Part shown: positions 7,390-14,274 of the stretch, in pieces
Numbering within the stretch: position 1 is the stretch's first letter
Layout of the letters: every line of letters begins with the position of its first letter
Assembly: GCA_038133505.1 (NCBI GenBank)
Contig: JAYPTI010000074.1
Coordinates: forward strand, 1-15,647
Origin: JAYQUR01 sp038133505
GTDB lineage: Bacteria; Pseudomonadota; Alphaproteobacteria; MPNO01; UBA830
DNA: 15,647 nt
Direction of reading: 5' to 3'
The notes under the pieces: model-generated
What the model was told of the DNA's origin: nothing
Databases searched by the model: none
What the model saw: the letters and a program-made list of their open reading frames with translations, nothing else
Made by a program: the position numbers and the translations under genes

Positions 7390-7418
7390 ACCATGGCGGC
7401 GGCGCCTTTTCGCGTCAA
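7390..7418 (-). promoter_or_regulatory. Candidate sigma-70 promoter of the cyclodeaminase-TauE operon
   Basis: Read on the minus strand, TTGACG (7413-7418) and CATGGT (7390-7395) are separated by exactly 17 bases, and transcription would begin about 20-25 bases before the ATG. The -35 box is good and the -10 box is only a half match. The remaining bases up to 7618 between this promoter and the DUF4340 gene show no gene; they contain the inverted repeat listed separately. Confidence 0.35.
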
Positions 7419-7426
7419 TCGCTGCG

Positions 7427-7446
7427 GCCCTGCCGGATTGCAGGGC
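7427..7446. repeat. Perfect 7-bp inverted repeat just upstream of the candidate promoter
   Basis: GCCCTGC (7427-7433) and GCAGGGC (7440-7446) are perfect inverted copies around a 6-base spacer. It lies nine bases upstream of the candidate -35 box at 7413-7418. It could be an operator, or a terminator stem for the preceding DUF4340 operon, but there is no T run on the minus strand after it. Its role is not decidable. Confidence 0.4.
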
Positions 7447-7618
7447 TTCCCCGCAGCCGCGCATGCCGCGCGCCTTTCGCGTCCCAGTGAGACATGATGT
7501 GCCGCTTGGGCGAGCGGCGGAGAGAGACCGGTATATGCCGACAGGATCCGACTGGATAACCGCAGAGAGTACCGACGGCGCGCTGCTGCTACGCTGCCGG
7601 TGCGCGTCGGGCCCCGCC

Positions 7619-8680
7619 TTACGAGCCTTCCTTCTTCGGCTCGGCCAGGAAATAGTCGATCTTGGCGGTCAGCTTCTCGGCGTCGCCGGCGGTCAGCATG
7701 TAGGTCCAGCCGTCCGTCCGCGCGTTGATTTCGTCGGCTTTCTTTTGCGCCTCTTCGCGTTTCTTGGCGTCGGTCACCTCGGGATCCACTGCGGCCTTGA
7801 AGCGGCCCCAGTGATCCTCGCCGAACTTGGCCGTCTCGATGCGGATATCGAGCCCGTCCCAGGTGTAGAAATGCGCGACCCACGGATCGGCCGGCCATTC
7901 CTGCTTCGAGGCGAGCTTCACGTCGTCGAACATCATCCGCCACGTGACACCGCCGAGAGGATCGGCCTCGTCCTTCGCCTTGATCTTTCGGCCCTCGGGA
8001 ATGTTGTGAAGGACGAAGTTCTGGTCGGACTCCTTGTCCTTGGTGATGGAATGGTCCGTTCCCTCGGGTCCCTTGATGGTGACCTTGCGGACCTTTTCCT
8101 TCCCGTAGTTGACGATCTGGCGGACCATCCAGTTGTTCGGCTCCTCGCCGAGCGTCACCTGCCCGCGCACGAGCCAGGTCGCCTTTTCGTCGGCGCGCCG
8201 GATGTAGGTGCCGGCGCCGCCCTGCCCGAACAGGCTGGTATTCAGCTTGCCGATCAGCACGTCGGCGAGAACGGCGTCCTTCCCGTCCTTGAAGACGAGG
8301 CGGGTCGACTTTGCCTCGGGACTGGTCGGCGGGTTGAGCTCGAGCCGGCCGTAACGCGCCGGGTCGCCGGTCTTCTGCTCGATCAGCTTGAACTCGGCAG
8401 CGGAAACGATCGCCGATTTGACCTTCTCGAATTCGACGGCATAGCCGTCCTTCTCGACGAGCCCCCAGCCCTCGCCCTTCCGGGCGATGGAGAAGCTGTT
8501 CTTGGCGTTCGTCAGCTCGATCTTCGCCACGCCGTTGATGTTGGACGCGAGCTTCGGCAACGCCGGTTCGGTCCCCGCCGTCAGCGACGTGGTGTCCGTC
8601 TGCATCGAAACGGAGACGGCGGCGGCCACGACGGCGGCGGCCGTCAGACCGGCAACGGTATAGAAGGTGACGGGTTTCAT
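7619..8680 (-). CDS. DUF4340 domain-containing membrane-anchored protein
   Basis: A 353-residue protein with one N-terminal hydrophobic segment (about residues 5-26: TFYTVAGLTAAAVVAAAVSV), then a long soluble, charged region expected on the periplasmic side. The first soluble part (LASNINGVAKIELTNAKNSF, KGEGWGLVEKDGYAVE, then LVFKDGKDAVLADVLIGKLN) is the DUF4340 pattern of a strand-rich repeat around a Trp/Gly core. The C-terminus has a Lys/Glu-rich helix (about 310-325) before a DGWTYML strand. ATG 8680 is preceded by AAGGGAG. DUF4340 proteins are characteristically encoded next to GldG-like proteins and ABC-2 permeases, as here, and probably form an accessory subunit of that transporter. 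No biochemical role is established. It is the last gene of the operon, 18 bases after the GldG-like gene. Confidence 0.85.
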   Translation of the reverse strand: MKPVTFYTVAGLTAAAVVAAAVSVSMQTDTTSLTAGTEPALPKLASNINGVAKIELTNAKNSFSIARKGEGWGLVEKDGYAVEFEKVKSAIVSAAEFKLIEQKTGDPARYGRLELNPPTSPEAKSTRLVFKDGKDAVLADVLIGKLNTSLFGQGGAGTYIRRADEKATWLVRGQVTLGEEPNNWMVRQIVNYGKEKVRKVTIKGPEGTDHSITKDKESDQNFVLHNIPEGRKIKAKDEADPLGGVTWRMMFDDVKLASKQEWPADPWVAHFYTWDGLDIRIETAKFGEDHWGRFKAAVDPEVTDAKKREEAQKKADEINARTDGWTYMLTAGDAEKLTAKIDYFLAEPKKEGS

Positions 8681-8698
8681 CCTCGGATCTCCCTTCGA

Positions 8699-10636
8699 TC
8701 AGGCCGCCGACCGGCCGCGCTTGCGGTTGCGGCGGACCATGGCGACACCCAGCGCGAAGATCGCGACGGCGGCCGGCATGGCGGCGATGTTGAGAACCTT
8801 TAGACGCGCATCCAGATCGTCGATGTCGCGCCGCAGGTTGAGCTGGACCTCCCGCAGTTCGCGGCGGATCTCGATAACGCGTGCGCGGAACTTGCCGATC
8901 GCCTCCTGCTGCTCGGACGACAGCACCGCGTTGCCCTTGGCGCGCTCCTTCGTCTGGAGCTCTTCCATCTTCTTCTGGACGTCCTCGAGCTCCTTCACCA
9001 GCGAGCGTTCCTTGTCGCGGTAGCGGTCCTCGGCTTCGTCCTCGATCTTCTTGACCAGTTCGAACGGACGGGACGACAGACCGCGGCCGCGGAGGCCGAT
9101 CAGCGCGCTCGCGCCGGCGAGATTGTCCGCGGCATTGACGACGAAATCGCCGTTGTTCGCGGTCGGAACCACCACCGTCTGGCCGAACAGGTCTTGCGTG
9201 CGCAGCCAGAACGCATCGGCGATGAAATCGGTATCGGCCACCAGAATGATGTTGGCAGGCTTCTCCGACACCTTCAAATGCGGCTTGGCGGGCGCTTCGT
9301 CCTTCTTGTCGCCGTCCTTGGCCGCATCGTCCTTCTTCTTGTCGTCCTTCGGCGGGCCGTCGGGAAACGCCGACTTGACGCTGCCGCTGAGACGCGCGGC
9401 CAGGATGTAGGATTTGTTCTGCGCCTTGAACTGCTTGAGGATCTCGGCCGGCTGCGGGTTCTGGCGCACCATCTGGGCGTCGAACGGACCCGAGCTTTTC
9501 GTCGAGAAGATCAGCGGCTCGATCGTCGCGGTCGCACCTTCGGCAACCTCGAAGAAGCCGGGCGTGCCGAAATTGACCGACCGGATCTGCGCCGTCGTCA
9601 CGTCGTCGGACTTGATGTTCTCCGGACCGTAGCTCGTCCACGCGACGTAGCGCGTGATGATCGGCCTGCCGAATGAATCGACGCCCGCCTGCACGCGCTG
9701 TCCGGCGAGTTCGTCGCCGAGCACCAGATTGCGGTCGTACTTGATGCCCCACGCCTTGAACAGTTCGGGCAGGTCCGAGCCGACGCCGCCCGGCATCCGG
9801 AGCGCGCGGTTGCTCTGCGCGCCTTCTTCGGCATGCGGATCGACGAAGACCATCGCCTTGCCGCCGCGCAGGACGTACTGGTCGATGGCGTACTTGGATT
9901 CCATGCTGAGCCCGAACGGGTGGACGATCATCAGCAGATCGACGTCGTCCGTGAGCTTCGGCGTCAGGCCCTGCGGCCGCACCTCGAAGAACTGGCGAAG
10001 CTGGTCCACCAGCGCCCACGCCTTGTACTTCTTGACCGGATCGGCATCGATCGGAATGCCGGACACCAGCGCGATCACCTTCTTCTTCGGGTTCGCGAGG
10101 TTGTTGATCATCCGCGTCAGATCGTATTCCAGGAAACGCTCGCGCTGCGGCGTCAGGAACGGAATGACGTCGGTATCGTCGGTCGTGTTGGTCGCGGCGA
10201 GACCGAAATAGCCGAGATCGCCCGCCTCGGTGATCGGAACGCCGCTGAGGCCGAAGCCGACCGCGCGGTCTTCCTCGGGCGAAAACGGCTCGGGGTCGAT
10301 CAGCTCGAGCTTGATCGCGCCGTTCGACAGCCCGACATAGCGCTCGAGCAGTTCCTGCACCCGGGCGCCGTAGGCCGTCAGGCCGGGCGTGGTATCGAGC
10401 AGCTTGCGGGTCGAGAAGAAGCGGAGCGTGATCGGCTCCTTGACGTTCGCGAGCGTTTCCTTCGTGCCCTCCGACAGGGTGAAGAGGCTGTTCTCCGTCA
10501 GGTCTGCCTGCACGCCCTTGATGGCGGACTCGGAGAAAATATTCACCGCCAGGAACAGCACCACGGCAAGCGCCAGCGAGGCGATGCCCAGCGTGCGATT
10601 CTCCCGGATCGGCGATTTCTTGACTGAATCTGTCAT
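8699..10636 (-). CDS. GldG-like ABC transporter auxiliary protein
   Basis: This 645-residue protein starts with a membrane segment (about residues 17-35). A large soluble domain of the GldG / ABC-transporter-auxiliary type follows: LTENSLFTLSEGTKETLANV, FFSTRKL, then VIALVSGIP, and a VDLLMIVHPFG and AMVFVDPHAEEG core resembling a Rossmann/GATase-like fold. A Lys/Asp-rich low-complexity linker lies at about 423-450. A long charged coiled coil (about 520-610) leads to a C-terminal membrane segment (about 612-632) and a basic tail. In Bacteroidetes, GldG works with the GldA/GldF ABC transporter in gliding. Homologues in proteobacteria occur in the same gene order without known gliding, so the function here is unknown. 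ATG 10636 follows the permease stop by eight bases. Confidence 0.88.
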   Translation of the reverse strand: MTDSVKKSPIRENRTLGIASLALAVVLFLAVNIFSESAIKGVQADLTENSLFTLSEGTKETLANVKEPITLRFFSTRKLLDTTPGLTAYGARVQELLERYVGLSNGAIKLELIDPEPFSPEEDRAVGFGLSGVPITEAGDLGYFGLAATNTTDDTDVIPFLTPQRERFLEYDLTRMINNLANPKKKVIALVSGIPIDADPVKKYKAWALVDQLRQFFEVRPQGLTPKLTDDVDLLMIVHPFGLSMESKYAIDQYVLRGGKAMVFVDPHAEEGAQSNRALRMPGGVGSDLPELFKAWGIKYDRNLVLGDELAGQRVQAGVDSFGRPIITRYVAWTSYGPENIKSDDVTTAQIRSVNFGTPGFFEVAEGATATIEPLIFSTKSSGPFDAQMVRQNPQPAEILKQFKAQNKSYILAARLSGSVKSAFPDGPPKDDKKKDDAAKDGDKKDEAPAKPHLKVSEKPANIILVADTDFIADAFWLRTQDLFGQTVVVPTANNGDFVVNAADNLAGASALIGLRGRGLSSRPFELVKKIEDEAEDRYRDKERSLVKELEDVQKKMEELQTKERAKGNAVLSSEQQEAIGKFRARVIEIRRELREVQLNLRRDIDDLDARLKVLNIAAMPAAVAIFALGVAMVRRNRKRGRSAA

Positions 10637-10644
10637 GGCGAAAC

Positions 10645-11379
10645 CTACGATCCCTTCTTGAGGTCGACGATCACGACGTTCGCGAACAGGAAGACCCCGA
10701 TCACCGATGCGAGATAGACGAAGTCCCTCAGGTCGAACACGCCCTGCGTGATCGCGTCGAAATGAGTGAGGAAGCTCAGCGAGGCGACAAGGTCGACCAC
10801 GAACGGCGACGCCCAGCCGCGGAAGGCGGACTGAACCGGCTCGAGCCCGCTCATCATGAACAGGAAGCAGGCCGCCGCCGTGATGACGAAGGCGATGACC
10901 TGGTTGCGGGTCAGCGCCGACATGAAGCTGCCGATGGCGAGGAACGCGCCGGCCATCAGGAAGCTCGCGACGTAACCCGCGACGATCACGCCGTTATCGG
11001 GCGATCCCAGATAGTTGACCGTGATCCAGATCGGGAAGGTCAGCGCGATGGCGATGCCGGCGAAGATCCAGGCGGCGACGAACTTGCCGAGGACGGCCTG
11101 GGTCGTCGAGACCGGCAGGGTCATCAGCAGTTCGATGGTCCCCGACTTCCGCTCTTCCGCCCACAGGCGCATGCCGACCGCGGGGATCAGGAAGAGATAA
11201 AGCCACGGATGGAACGAGAAGAACGACTGGAGATCCGCCTGGCCGCGCTGGAAGAAGCCCCCGAAATAGAACGTCGTCGCCCCCGCGAGCGCGAGGAAGA
11301 TCACGATGAAGACGTAGGCGAGCGGCGTCGAGAAATAGGCCGACAGCTCGCGCTTGGCGATGGCGCACACGTTGTTCAT
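10645..11379 (-). CDS. ABC-2 type transporter permease (GldF-like)
   Basis: A 244-residue protein with six predicted hydrophobic segments: about 18-38, 58-72, 98-118, 135-155, 163-180 and 220-238. It has the ABC-2 permease hallmark between segments 2 and 3: LWAEERKSGTIELLMTLPVS, the coupling region contacting the ATPase. The N-terminal AIAKRELSAYFSTPLAYVF is typical of GldF/NosY-type permeases. ATG 11379 overlaps the ATPase stop (ATGA), so the two subunits are translationally coupled and should form the membrane pore and motor of one transporter. Only one permease gene is present, so a homodimer is expected. The substrate is unknown; the two downstream genes encode probable extracytoplasmic accessory parts. 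Confidence 0.9.
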   Translation of the reverse strand: MNNVCAIAKRELSAYFSTPLAYVFIVIFLALAGATTFYFGGFFQRGQADLQSFFSFHPWLYLFLIPAVGMRLWAEERKSGTIELLMTLPVSTTQAVLGKFVAAWIFAGIAIALTFPIWITVNYLGSPDNGVIVAGYVASFLMAGAFLAIGSFMSALTRNQVIAFVITAAACFLFMMSGLEPVQSAFRGWASPFVVDLVASLSFLTHFDAITQGVFDLRDFVYLASVIGVFLFANVVIVDLKKGS

Positions 11380-12335
11380 GCCCGGCCTCCCGCGCTATCG
11401 GCAGTGATCTGGCGGAACACGTCGTCGAGCCGGCCGCGTTCGACGTAAAGCTGCTCGACGGAAATGCCGCGATCGTTTATCCGCGCATTGACCGTCTCGA
11501 TGATCGTCGCGCCGTTGCGGGCGACGACGATGACATGCGCACCGTCGGACCGGCTCGTCGCGACCTCGATCCGTTCGATGTCGCCGATGCCGTCGAGCGC
11601 GCTCTTGAGATTGTCTACATGATCAGGATGCAGCCGAACCGAGACGGCGTTGTAGTAGACCGATTTCCGCTCCAGATCGGCGGGGGTGCCGTCGGCGACC
11701 ATGCGACCGCGGGCGATCACGACCGCGCGGGTGCAGACCGCGTCGACTTCTTCGAGCAGGTGGGTCGAGATGACGATGGCCTTGTCCTTGGCCATCTGCC
11801 CGATCAGTTCGCGCACCTGGTGCTTCTGGTTGGGATCCAGGCCGTCGGTCGGCTCGTCGAGGATCAGCACGTCCGGATCGTGAAGGATCGCCTGAGCGAG
11901 ACCGACGCGCCGCTTGAAGCCCTTGGACAGCGTGCCGATCTGCTGGTTGTAGACTTCGTCGAGCTGAAGGCGGCCGACCGCGACGTCGATCGCCTCGCGC
12001 CGGGCCGGGCCCTTGAGGCCGCGCACCTCGGCGATAAAGGACAGCAGCCCGGCGGGCGTCATGTCCTCGTACATCGGCGCGCCTTCGGGCAGATACCCGA
12101 TATGTCGTTTGACCGCGATGGGATCGCGCGTGACGTCGGCGCCGCAGACAACGGCCGTTCCTGACGTCGGCGGCAGAAAGCCCGTCACCATCTTCATCGT
12201 TGTCGACTTCCCGGCGCCGTTGGGCCCGAGAAATCCGAGAACTTCGCCGTTTTCGACCTTGAAGCTCACGTCGTCGACGGCGGTAAAGGGACCGAACTTC
12301 TTCGTCAGTCCCTGAATGTCGAGCATCGTGCTCAT
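11376..12335 (-). CDS. ABC transporter ATP-binding protein (GldA-like)
   Basis: A 319-residue ATPase with all nucleotide-binding motifs: Walker A GPNGAGKST (37-45), signature LSKGFKRRVGLAQA (136-149), Walker B VLILDEPTDGLDP (156-168) and the switch His in STHLL (H192). The Q-loop position reads GYLPEGAPMYEDM, with Glu in place of Gln, as is frequent in GldA-like and other ABC-2 exporter ATPases. A C-terminal domain of about 90 residues follows (from about 225), as in ATPases paired with ABC-2 permeases. ATG 12335 is chosen over the far-upstream TTG 12458: GGGAGG stands 10-11 bases before it and homology begins there. It is the first gene of the four-gene operon. The substrate is not identifiable. 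Confidence 0.92.
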   Translation of the reverse strand: MSTMLDIQGLTKKFGPFTAVDDVSFKVENGEVLGFLGPNGAGKSTTMKMVTGFLPPTSGTAVVCGADVTRDPIAVKRHIGYLPEGAPMYEDMTPAGLLSFIAEVRGLKGPARREAIDVAVGRLQLDEVYNQQIGTLSKGFKRRVGLAQAILHDPDVLILDEPTDGLDPNQKHQVRELIGQMAKDKAIVISTHLLEEVDAVCTRAVVIARGRMVADGTPADLERKSVYYNAVSVRLHPDHVDNLKSALDGIGDIERIEVATSRSDGAHVIVVARNGATIIETVNARINDRGISVEQLYVERGRLDDVFRQITADSAGGRA

Positions 12336-12374
12336 TTTCGTTCCAACCTCCCAGGTCCTTCCGACGACGTAACG

Positions 12375-12390
12375 GCCGGGTTTTCCCGGC
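12375..12390. repeat. Perfect hairpin in the ABC operon leader, flanked by CGTAACGG direct repeats
   Basis: GCCGGG-TTTT-CCCGGC is a perfect 6-bp stem. On either side lies an identical octamer, CGTAACGG, at 12368-12375 and 12398-12405, with a 30-base period. It sits about 40-70 bases upstream of the ATPase start codon, in what should be the transcript leader. On the minus strand the loop is AAAA and no T run follows, so it is not a classical terminator. It may be an operator or a leader structure; function unknown. Confidence 0.45.
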
Positions 12391-12429
12391 TCGCCGCCGT
12401 AACGGTAAAGGCCGCTCGCGACCCGCGAG

Positions 12430-12458
12430 GGACTAATCCCCCTGCGACGGTTCGTCAA
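12430..12458 (-). promoter_or_regulatory. Weak candidate promoter of the ABC operon
   Basis: On the minus strand TTGACG (12453-12458) is a good -35 box. The -10 box at 16-17 bases distance is poor (TTAGTC/TAGTCC). If used, the leader would be about 90 bases and would include the hairpin at 12375-12390. The hsp20 terminator lies just upstream, so the ABC operon needs its own promoter in the 12336-12526 interval, but the exact site is uncertain. Confidence 0.25.
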
Positions 12459-12526
12459 CAGCCCTCCTCAGAACGTTAACGCGCCCCCTATGGGCGCCCG
12501 ACTGCCTCCACACCGTTTCCGTCAAG

Positions 12527-12555
12527 AAAAAGCTGGGCCCCTGAGGGCCCGGCTT
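12527..12555 (-). terminator. Strong intrinsic terminator of hsp20
   Basis: On the minus strand, 17 bases after the hsp20 stop, a stem with arms AAGC-C-GGGCCC and GGGCCC-A-GCTT (ten pairs, one C/A mismatch) closes a TCAG tetraloop and runs straight into TTTTTCTT. This is a textbook rho-independent terminator. It isolates hsp20 from the ABC operon downstream on the same strand. Confidence 0.9.
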
Positions 12556-12571
12556 CGTTCCTTGCCGAGGG

Positions 12572-13030
12572 TCAGGCGGCCTTGGCCGACTGGTCCTCGA
12601 TCACCTTCCCGCCCGACGCAATGTCGATCTTGCGGGGCTTCATCGCCTCGGGGATCTCGCGGACGAGATCGACCACCAGCAGACCATCACGCAGGTCGGC
12701 GCCCTTCACCTCCACATGGTCGGCGAGCTGGAAGCGGCGCTCGAAGGCGCGCTTCGCGATGCCGCGATGCAGGAAGGTCACGTTCTCGCCGTCCGGCGCG
12801 CCCTTGCCGACGATCACGAGCTGGCCGTCGCGAACCTCGACGTCGAGGTCTTCCGGGCCGAAGCCGGCAACGGCGACAGTGATCTGATAGGCGTCTTCAC
12901 CCGTCTTTTCGATGTTGTAGGGCGGGTAGCTGTCGGCGGTCGCGCTCTTCTGCGCTGCGTCGAGCAGCGACATCATGCGGTCGAAACCGACGGCGGAACG
13001 ATACAGGGGGGAAAAATCGAAAGTGCGCAT
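12572..13030 (-). CDS. Small heat-shock protein, Hsp20 / alpha-crystallin family (IbpA-like)
   Basis: A 152-residue ATP-independent holdase that keeps unfolding proteins soluble in the cytoplasm. The N-terminal arm (FSPLYRSAVGFDRMMSLLD) is the IbpA-type arm of alphaproteobacteria. The alpha-crystallin domain spans about residues 38-128, with NIEKTGEDAYQITVAVAGF, the LVIVGKG strand, the GIAKRAFERRFQL stretch, and the signature GLLVVDLVREIPE (116-128). The C-terminal I-x-I anchor is in KIDI (about 134-137), used to build oligomers. ATG 13030 has GGAGG nine bases upstream. That ribosome binding site is buried in a hairpin that looks like a ROSE thermometer, and an RpoH-type promoter lies further up, so expression should rise with temperature at both transcription and translation. 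The gene is monocistronic, closed by a strong terminator. Confidence 0.95.
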   Translation of the reverse strand: MRTFDFSPLYRSAVGFDRMMSLLDAAQKSATADSYPPYNIEKTGEDAYQITVAVAGFGPEDLDVEVRDGQLVIVGKGAPDGENVTFLHRGIAKRAFERRFQLADHVEVKGADLRDGLLVVDLVREIPEAMKPRKIDIASGGKVIEDQSAKAA

Positions 13031-13121
13031 GGTACATATCCTCCGGTGAGCAACATGTGGTTCCGGACCTCCAGAACGGCAGGTCCTCCTAGGTTTCCGG
13101 CCCCGATCCGGGCGCCGAACA
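13031..13121 (-). promoter_or_regulatory. ROSE-type RNA thermometer in the hsp20 leader
   Basis: The leader of about 90 bases can form three consecutive hairpins. The 5' one (13098-13117) has CGGC/GCCG and CCCG/CGGG arms with one bulged G. The middle one (13065-13086) has GGACCT/AGGTCC arms. The last one (13034-13058) pairs ACAT with ATGT and sets TTGCT opposite the ribosome binding site GGAGGAT. The UUGCU stretch facing AGGA is the diagnostic core of ROSE elements, which in alpha- and gammaproteobacteria block translation of small heat-shock genes at low temperature and melt on heating. The arrangement directly before an Hsp20 start codon fits exactly. The pairing was read by eye, not folded computationally. 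Confidence 0.85.
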
Positions 13122-13127
13122 GTGCTT

Positions 13128-13155
13128 ATTTAGGAAGGTTCGGGCCCATTTCAAG
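13128..13155 (-). promoter_or_regulatory. RpoH (sigma-32)-like heat-shock promoter of hsp20
   Basis: On the minus strand CTTGAA (13150-13155, followed by another A) and CCTAAAT (13128-13134) are spaced by 15 bases. This agrees well with the heat-shock consensus CTTGAA-N13-17-CCCCATNT and its alphaproteobacterial variants. Transcription would start near 13121, giving the leader of about 90 bases that contains the RNA thermometer. It lies only about 20 bases after the stop of the upstream oxidoreductase gene. Confidence 0.78.
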
Positions 13156-13173
13156 ACCCTGCAACCTATTGTT

Positions 13174-14274
13174 TTAAAATAATTTCCTGACGTAATCCGC
13201 AATCGCCAGCGACGACGTCATGCCAGGCGATTCGATGCCGAAGAGGTTTACCAGCCCCGGCACGCCGTGATCGTCCGGCGACTGTATGACGAAATCGCGG
13301 GCCACCTCGTCCGGTGCCTGGATCTTGGGACGGATGCCGGAATAGCCGGGCTGGATCGCGCCGTCGGGAAGGTCCGGATAGTACTTCCGGACAGCGTCGT
13401 AGAACTTCTCGGCGCGCGCCGGATCGACGTCGTAGTCGATATCGTCGATCCACTCGACGTCGGGACCGAAGCGGACCTGACCGCCGAGATCGACGGTCAC
13501 GTGAACGCCGAGACCCGCCCGCTCGGGAACCGGGTAGATCGGACGCGTGAACGGCGGCCGTCCCGACAGGGTGTAGTAGTTGCCCTTGCAGTAGTAGGTC
13601 GGCGGGATCGTCTCGGCCGGAATACCCTCGATCGTGCGGGCGATCTCCTGCGCCCACAGGCCGCCCGAATTGATGACCGTCTCGGCGACGATCGACATCG
13701 GCGCATCGCCGCCGCAGTCGAGCCGGATGCCGTCGTTCATCACCTGCCCGCCCGTGACCGGGGTCAGGAACGCGAACATCGCGCCCGCCACCTCCGCGTC
13801 GCCCTGCAGCGCCAGCATGTATCCGTGGCTGTCGAGAATGCCGGTCGACGGCGACCACAGCGCGCCGACGCAGAAAACCGCCGGCTCCATTGCCGTGACC
13901 TGTTCGGGCGTCATCCATTCGAGGTCGCCGACGCCGTTCGCGGCTGCGTTCGCCTTGAGCCACTCGAGCTCGGGAAGCTGTTCCTCGTCGGTGGCGACGA
14001 TGATCTTTCCGCAGTTGTTGTAGTCGACGCCGTGCTCGTCGCAGAAGACGTACATCGCCTTCTTACCGGCGACGCAGAATTCCGCCTTCAGGCTGTTCTG
14101 CGGATAGTAGATGCCGGCATGGATGACCTCGCTGTGGCGCGAACTTGTCTCGGTGCCGATCATGTCGGCCTTTTCGAGAACCACGACTTCGCGGCCGGCC
14201 TGCGCCATCGCCCGCGCGACCGCGAGCCCGACGACGCCGGCGCCAATGACGGCGCAATCGACGCGGTCGGTCAC
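13174..14274 (-). CDS. FAD-dependent oxidoreductase, L-2-hydroxyglutarate oxidase (LhgO/L2HGDH)-like
   Basis: A 366-residue DAO-fold flavoprotein. FAD binding is shown by AVIGAGVVGLAVARAMA at about residues 7-23 and VVVLEKAD after it. The string TSSRHSEVIHAGIYYP with the following SLKAEFCVAGKKAMYVF is typical of L-2-hydroxyglutarate dehydrogenase/oxidase (LhgO, YgaF) and its close relatives. A C-terminal GLVNLFGIESPGMTSSLAIADYV closes the flavin domain. Known members oxidise L-2-hydroxyglutarate to 2-oxoglutarate and pass electrons to the respiratory chain. Other 2-hydroxy acids are possible for this copy. The start is GTG 14274, overlapping the DUF924 stop by four bases (GTGA), with GAGGA ten bases upstream; the longer frame to 14484 lies inside DUF924 and is rejected. 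It probably forms an operon with DUF924 and the DehI-like gene. Confidence 0.87.
   Translation of the reverse strand: MTDRVDCAVIGAGVVGLAVARAMAQAGREVVVLEKADMIGTETSSRHSEVIHAGIYYPQNSLKAEFCVAGKKAMYVFCDEHGVDYNNCGKIIVATDEEQLPELEWLKANAAANGVGDLEWMTPEQVTAMEPAVFCVGALWSPSTGILDSHGYMLALQGDAEVAGAMFAFLTPVTGGQVMNDGIRLDCGGDAPMSIVAETVINSGGLWAQEIARTIEGIPAETIPPTYYCKGNYYTLSGRPPFTRPIYPVPERAGLGVHVTVDLGGQVRFGPDVEWIDDIDYDVDPARAEKFYDAVRKYYPDLPDGAIQPGYSGIRPKIQAPDEVARDFVIQSPDDHGVPGLVNLFGIESPGMTSSLAIADYVRKLF

Noticed and set aside
6407..8803. Plus-strand open frame of 798 codons
   Set aside because: Antisense to the cyclodeaminase-like gene and DUF4340 gene; composition is that of a mirror frame and no family is recognisable.
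6810..10019. Minus-strand open frame of 1,069 codons across DUF4340, GldG-like and part of the cyclodeaminase gene
   Set aside because: It is Arg/Gly-rich nonsense in a shifted frame, crosses two well-supported genes and an intergenic region, and has no recognisable domain; long shadow frames are expected at this GC content.
13166..13195. A/T-rich palindrome TTTTAAAA as terminator of the LhgO-like gene
   Set aside because: It overlaps the stop codon, has no GC stem and leads straight into the hsp20 promoter.
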